Below, in pieces: positions 6,882 through 9,656 of a stretch of DNA of 9,656 bases (the stretch's first letter is position 1; every line of letters starts with the position of its first letter). This DNA comes from Chitinophagales bacterium (GTDB lineage: Bacteria; Bacteroidota; Bacteroidia; Chitinophagales; Chitinophagaceae). The notes under the pieces are model-generated. The model made no database searches, had not been told where the DNA came from, and was given only the letters and a program-made list of their open reading frames with translations. The translations under genes were made by a program, and so were the position numbers. Where the stretch lies: the NCBI GenBank assembly GCA_013297585.1, contig JAAFHG010000108.1, forward strand, positions 1 to 9,656, given 5' to 3'.

Positions 6882-7451
6882 CTAGTAACTACTATCAGGT
6901 ACATTTATAAAATTATCCGTTCCTGTATTTACCCTACCTACTTTATTTAGTGTAAACCATTTAAAGTTTTGGTCGGCTACAAGCCCCATTTGGCCTTTAA
7001 TTTTTTGCTGACCATATTTGTAAATAGTAGCAGGTTTATCTGTGAAAAAAGTGCCTGTTAATTGGTCCCACCACAATTCATCGCACCAAAGTGTGTCTCT
7101 ATTACGGTTAAAAACTATCACACTATCTTTTAAAAATACCTTATTATCATTCTCTAAATATTTGCCATATTTAGCATTTAGTTGGCTTTCAACAGTAGCC
7201 AATGTGTCGTAAAAATCTACATGTAAGCTTTTAGGAAATTCTATTTTACCGCTATCGTTGGTGTATCTAAATAAAACGGGCGCAACAAGCTTTGCCTTTA
7301 CTTTACCATCATTGCTTAAAAAGCTTTCTATGTTTTTACCTTCTTCTATACCAGGATTGCGCTTTCCCAAATCTTTCACCTCTTGCACATCATTTTCACA
7401 AGACAGTAGCAAACCACAGAAAGATATAAAATAAAGTAAATATTTTTTCAT
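6882..7451 (-). CDS. lptC: LPS export system lipoprotein LptC
   Basis: This 189-residue protein starts at the ATG at 7451. The frame continues ten codons further, to 7481, but the later start gives a clean lipoprotein signal peptide: MKKYLLYFISFCGLLLSC, with lipobox LLSC and acylated C18. The remainder matches Bacteroidota LptC proteins, with short beta-strand-rich segments (KVKAKLVAPVLFRY, VDFYDT, LNAKYGKYL, VFLKDSVIVFN, TLWCDELWWDQ, FFTDKPATIY, IKGQMGLVADQNF). LptC links the inner-membrane LptBFG extractor to the periplasmic LptA bridge that carries LPS to the outer membrane. In E. coli it has a membrane helix; a lipid anchor replaces that here. It lies 96 bases downstream of coaX on the same strand with a perfect palindrome in between. 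A leader sequence TAAATTCG resembles a -7 box with one mismatch. Confidence 0.88.
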   Translation of the reverse strand: MKKYLLYFISFCGLLLSCENDVQEVKDLGKRNPGIEEGKNIESFLSNDGKVKAKLVAPVLFRYTNDSGKIEFPKSLHVDFYDTLATVESQLNAKYGKYLENDNKVFLKDSVIVFNRNRDTLWCDELWWDQLTGTFFTDKPATIYKYGQQKIKGQMGLVADQNFKWFTLNKVGRVNTGTDNFINVPDSSY

Positions 7452-7482
7452 TTTATTACACGAATTTAAAGCCAATTGCACG

Positions 7483-7500
7483 TCCCGATAGCTATCGGGA
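7483..7500. repeat. 18-bp perfect palindrome between coaX and lptC
   Basis: TCCCGATAGCTATCGGGA is a perfect 18-base palindrome lying 32 bases upstream of the lptC start and 47 bases past the coaX stop. From memory, this sequence recurs in intergenic DNA of many Bacteroidota genomes, so it is likely a dispersed element, not a site specific to lptC. As RNA it could form a 7-bp hairpin within a coaX-lptC transcript. Confidence 0.7.
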
Positions 7501-7547
7501 TTTATTGCGATTTACGTTTTTAGCTAACTCTCTATTTTCACATTTCA

Positions 7548-8270
7548 CTAATTCGCTTCGCAAATAGCATAGAGACCTGTATATAACAAGTCAGCATTAG
7601 CAAATATCTTGCTTTTAAGGTGCGGAATAAAAAAGTCCATGTCGCCACCGGTTAATTGTACGTTAAGATGGTTGTATTTTTCTTGATAAGCTTCAATAAT
7701 GCCATCAATTTCTTTGGCCATGCCTAAAATAACCCCGCTTTGCAGATTGGTTTTGGTATCGTAACCAACTAATGGAAAATTATGGTCAGCCTTTACCAAA
7801 GGCAATAAAGCCGTTTGCTCGTGCATAGCTTTAAAACGCATATGCATACCTGGTGAAATGCTACCACCTAAAAACTGGTGTTGGTAATTAGTAAAATTGT
7901 AGGTAATACAACTACCCAAACCAATGGTTAGGTTATGACTATTAGGAAACAAATGAACCGCCGCCGCACAAAGTGCCAATCTATCGGCACCAATGGTTTC
8001 AGGCTTGCCCACAGGTGTGGTTATGGGTAATTTACTTGTGTGATTTAGCTTGTGAAAATTTGTTTTACTAGCTAATAATTCTTCTATAGCTGTATTATGA
8101 TTAACAACAGACGATAAAATACTTTTGTTTGGTTGATATTGTTCTACTAGTTGTGAAACTGTTTCTGTAGTATCATCTTCTAAAACTAGTAATTGCTGCA
8201 TTTGCCCATTTACAAATACAGCACATTTTAAACGTGTGTTACCAAAGTCGAAGCAAAGAGTAGTAGCCAT
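7548..8270 (-). CDS. coaX: Type III pantothenate kinase
   Basis: This 240-residue cytosolic enzyme phosphorylates pantothenate, the first step of CoA synthesis. Motifs in order: the phosphate-binding D8-F-G-N-T12-R; G94-A-D96-R97, whose aspartate is the expected catalytic base; the second ATP-site strand G117-L-G-S-C-I-T-Y-N125, where most family members have D-x-G-T and a second Asp; G-G-S-I-S-P-G at 135-141 followed by MRFKAMHEQTALLPLV; and TGGDMDFF at 207-214. The open frame runs 48 codons further upstream to 8414, but that part is an intergenic repeat. The ATG at 8270 puts the DxGNT motif at the usual position. It probably heads a coaX-lptC transcript. It is divergent from feoB. CCAATAATTGG, a short palindrome at 8273-8283, lies just before the start. 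Confidence 0.93.
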   Translation of the reverse strand: MATTLCFDFGNTRLKCAVFVNGQMQQLLVLEDDTTETVSQLVEQYQPNKSILSSVVNHNTAIEELLASKTNFHKLNHTSKLPITTPVGKPETIGADRLALCAAAVHLFPNSHNLTIGLGSCITYNFTNYQHQFLGGSISPGMHMRFKAMHEQTALLPLVKADHNFPLVGYDTKTNLQSGVILGMAKEIDGIIEAYQEKYNHLNVQLTGGDMDFFIPHLKSKIFANADLLYTGLYAICEAN

Positions 8271-8305
8271 AGCCAATAATTGGTTGTAAAAATATGTTGC
8301 AGATT

Positions 8306-8427
8306 GATAGGAACACTGATGACACGGATAAAACCGATATACACAGATAAATAAGTAAACTTTATTTGTTGTGAAGTAGACAAAATCAGCTTTCATCCGT
8401 TCAATCAGCGTCATCAGTGTTCCTATC
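8306..8427. repeat. 122-bp inverted-repeat element between coaX and feoB (MITE-like)
   Basis: The 18-base arms GATAGGAACACTGATGAC (8306-8323) and GTCATCAGTGTTCCTATC (8410-8427) are exact reverse complements. Inside them, ACGGATAAAA on the left matches, in reverse complement, ACGGATGAAA on the right after a 9-base offset, and AT-rich sequence near the centre (AAATAA and TTATTT) can pair partly too. The left half carries loose repeats of an ACGGAT-like word. There is no coding potential of its own and no obvious flanking target duplication. It resembles non-coding repeats with GGAACAC and ACGGAT words seen in Bacteroidota genomes (recalled, not searched). It lies upstream of both divergent genes, so it could affect either leader. 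Confidence 0.7.
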
Positions 8428-8471
8428 TTTTTCCCAATGCGGCATTTTCTCTTTCACATTTCGTAAGCCCC

Positions 8472-8479
8472 TACTTTTG
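8472..8479 (+). promoter_or_regulatory. Candidate -7 promoter box for feoB
   Basis: TACTTTTG is an exact TAnnTTTG match 28 bases before the proposed TTG start of feoB, on the right strand and at a normal distance. A second near-match, TAATTTCG, follows at 8488-8495. No TTG is seen at the -33 distance, so the evidence is the -7 box and its position. I see no Fur-type palindrome. Confidence 0.4.
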
Positions 8480-8507
8480 CAGCCCAGTAATTTCGCACAC
8501 TCATATT

Positions 8508-9656
8508 TTGGCGCAACAGCAACTACATATCGCATTAGTAGGTAACCCCAATAGCGGCAAAACGTCGTTATTCAATGCATTAACAGGCTTAAATCAAAAA
8601 GTAGGCAATTTTCCAGGTGTTACGGTTGATAAAAAAACAGGCTTTACTACGCTAGAAGATGGTACACAAGCAGAGCTGATAGATTTACCCGGTACTTATA
8701 GTTTGTACCCACGTAGGGCCGATGAATGGGTAAGCTACAAAGTATTGATGGATGCTGATGAAGTAAAACCCAATGTGGTGTTACTAGTAGCAGATGCCAG
8801 TAATTTAAAGCGTAATTTATTGTTTTGTAGCCAAATGATAGACTTAAAGCTACCCATTGTAGTGGCTTTAACCATGAACGATTTGGCCGAAAAAAAGAAT
8901 ATTCAAATTAATGTTTCGGGCTTAGAAACAGAATTAGGCGTACCGATTGTACTCGTAAACCCAAGAAAAAACAAAGGCTTAAACGAGCTGAAAAAAGCGT
9001 TGAGTTTAGTGGGAAAATCTACCAATAAAATTCAGCCGAGAGATTTTATAAATAATAAACAACTTGCCACTTCGTCTATTGATGCATTGCAAAAAATACA
9101 GCCACAATTAAGTGATTATGCGGCTATTCATTATCTTATTAATCACGAAAGTTTTCCAATAACTGATCAATTACAACATGGTATAGAGCAGATTGAAATT
9201 GAGCATAAATTCAATCCTACAAAAACGCAAGCAGAAGAAATTATGCAGCGTTACCAGCGCATAAAAGTAATTATGCAGCAAAATGTAATAGAGCCAGACC
9301 CTTTAGAAAAAAAGCTATTTACAGAAAGGCTAGACAATATCTTATTACATCGTACATGGGGCTACGTTATTTTATTATCGGTTTTGTTTTTGTTGTTTCA
9401 AAGTATTTTTTGGCTTGCGCAATTTCCAATGGATGGTATAGAGTGGACGTTTCAGCAAATAAGTGCTTGGCTTAATAGTAATTTACCACAAGCGTGGTGG
9501 AGCGATTTATTGGTAAATGGATTTGTAGCTGGTTTGGGTGGCATCGTCATTTTTGTACCGCAAATCATGATTTTGTTTGGGCTGATTACCTTGCTAGAAG
9601 ATACAGGCTACATGGCTCGCATTAGCTTTTTAAGCGATAGGATTATGCGCAAAGTG
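8508..9656 (+). CDS. feoB: Ferrous iron transport protein B, N-terminal 383 residues (3' end outside window)
   Basis: FeoB is an inner-membrane Fe(II) importer with a cytosolic N-terminal G domain. The visible part holds G1 G12-N-P-N-S-G-K-T19, the G2 threonine T39 in NFPGVTVD, G3 D59-L-P-G62, and then G4 and G5 positions that are non-canonical: T122-M-N-D125 instead of N-x-x-D, and N151-P152 instead of Ser-Ala/Thr. A helical linker domain follows (about 170-275). The first membrane helix is about 285-304, and the conserved GLGGIVIFVPQIMILF / LLEDTGYMAR segment at 342-371 confirms FeoB. No ATG precedes G1 in frame, so I chose TTG at 8508, which gives (M)AQQQLHIALVGNPNSGKT; ATT at 8505 is a less likely alternative. 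No feoA lies upstream. The gene is divergent from coaX and runs off the window. Confidence 0.95.
   Translation, partial: MAQQQLHIALVGNPNSGKTSLFNALTGLNQKVGNFPGVTVDKKTGFTTLEDGTQAELIDLPGTYSLYPRRADEWVSYKVLMDADEVKPNVVLLVADASNLKRNLLFCSQMIDLKLPIVVALTMNDLAEKKNIQINVSGLETELGVPIVLVNPRKNKGLNELKKALSLVGKSTNKIQPRDFINNKQLATSSIDALQKIQPQLSDYAAIHYLINHESFPITDQLQHGIEQIEIEHKFNPTKTQAEEIMQRYQRIKVIMQQNVIEPDPLEKKLFTERLDNILLHRTWGYVILLSVLFLLFQSIFWLAQFPMDGIEWTFQQISAWLNSNLPQAWWSDLLVNGFVAGLGGIVIFVPQIMILFGLITLLEDTGYMARISFLSDRIMRKV

Noticed and set aside
7452..7481. Ten-codon extension of lptC to an upstream start
   Set aside because: The ATG at 7451 gives a standard lipoprotein signal peptide with a Lys-Lys start; the extension would spoil it.
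8271..8414. 48-codon N-terminal extension of coaX
   Set aside because: It translates the inverted-repeat element, has no similarity to the family, and would displace the DxGNT motif from the N-terminus.
8428..8507. Fur or iron-responsive operator before feoB
   Set aside because: No Fur-like palindrome or other convincing inverted repeat is visible in this stretch.

Overview
The window looks like a chromosomal stretch from a Bacteroidota bacterium, most probably in or near the Chitinophagaceae. The DNA is AT-rich. Start codons lack Shine-Dalgarno sequences and sit in A/T-rich leaders. Exact matches to the Bacteroidota -7 box (TAnnTTTG) lie in several intergenic gaps. The gene families (DUF502, DUF4833, SerC next to DUF1015, a lipoprotein LptC behind CoaX, FeoB) fit that phylum. 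I saw no phage, transposase, tRNA, rRNA or CRISPR sequence.

Layout, left to right. Positions 1-213 hold the 3' end of a DUF502 membrane-protein gene. A plus-strand group follows: serC (phosphoserine aminotransferase), a membrane-anchored DUF4833 protein, a DUF1015 protein carrying a DGHHR motif, a hairpin terminator, and a secreted TPR protein. purU (10-formyl-THF hydrolase) is on the minus strand, converging on the TPR gene. It is divergent from frr (ribosome recycling factor), which is followed by nth (endonuclease III). nth converges on the minus-strand pair coaX (type III pantothenate kinase) and lptC (LPS-export lipoprotein). Divergent from coaX, the 5' part of feoB (ferrous iron transporter) runs off the right edge.

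Together these are housekeeping functions: serine and one-carbon metabolism (SerC, probably DUF1015, PurU), translation (Frr), DNA repair (Nth), CoA synthesis (CoaX), outer-membrane LPS transport (LptC) and iron uptake (FeoB). The intergenic gaps hold several inverted repeats: a 16-bp hairpin at 3389-3422, a 15-bp-arm repeat at 6814-6873, an 18-bp perfect palindrome at 7483-7500, and a 122-bp inverted-repeat element at 8306-8427.

I found no convincing evidence of a new multi-gene system. The points most worth following are the DUF1015 protein beside serC, the non-canonical G4 and G5 motifs of FeoB, a variant nucleotide-binding motif in CoaX, and the palindromic intergenic repeats. No gap between genes exceeds 300 bases.
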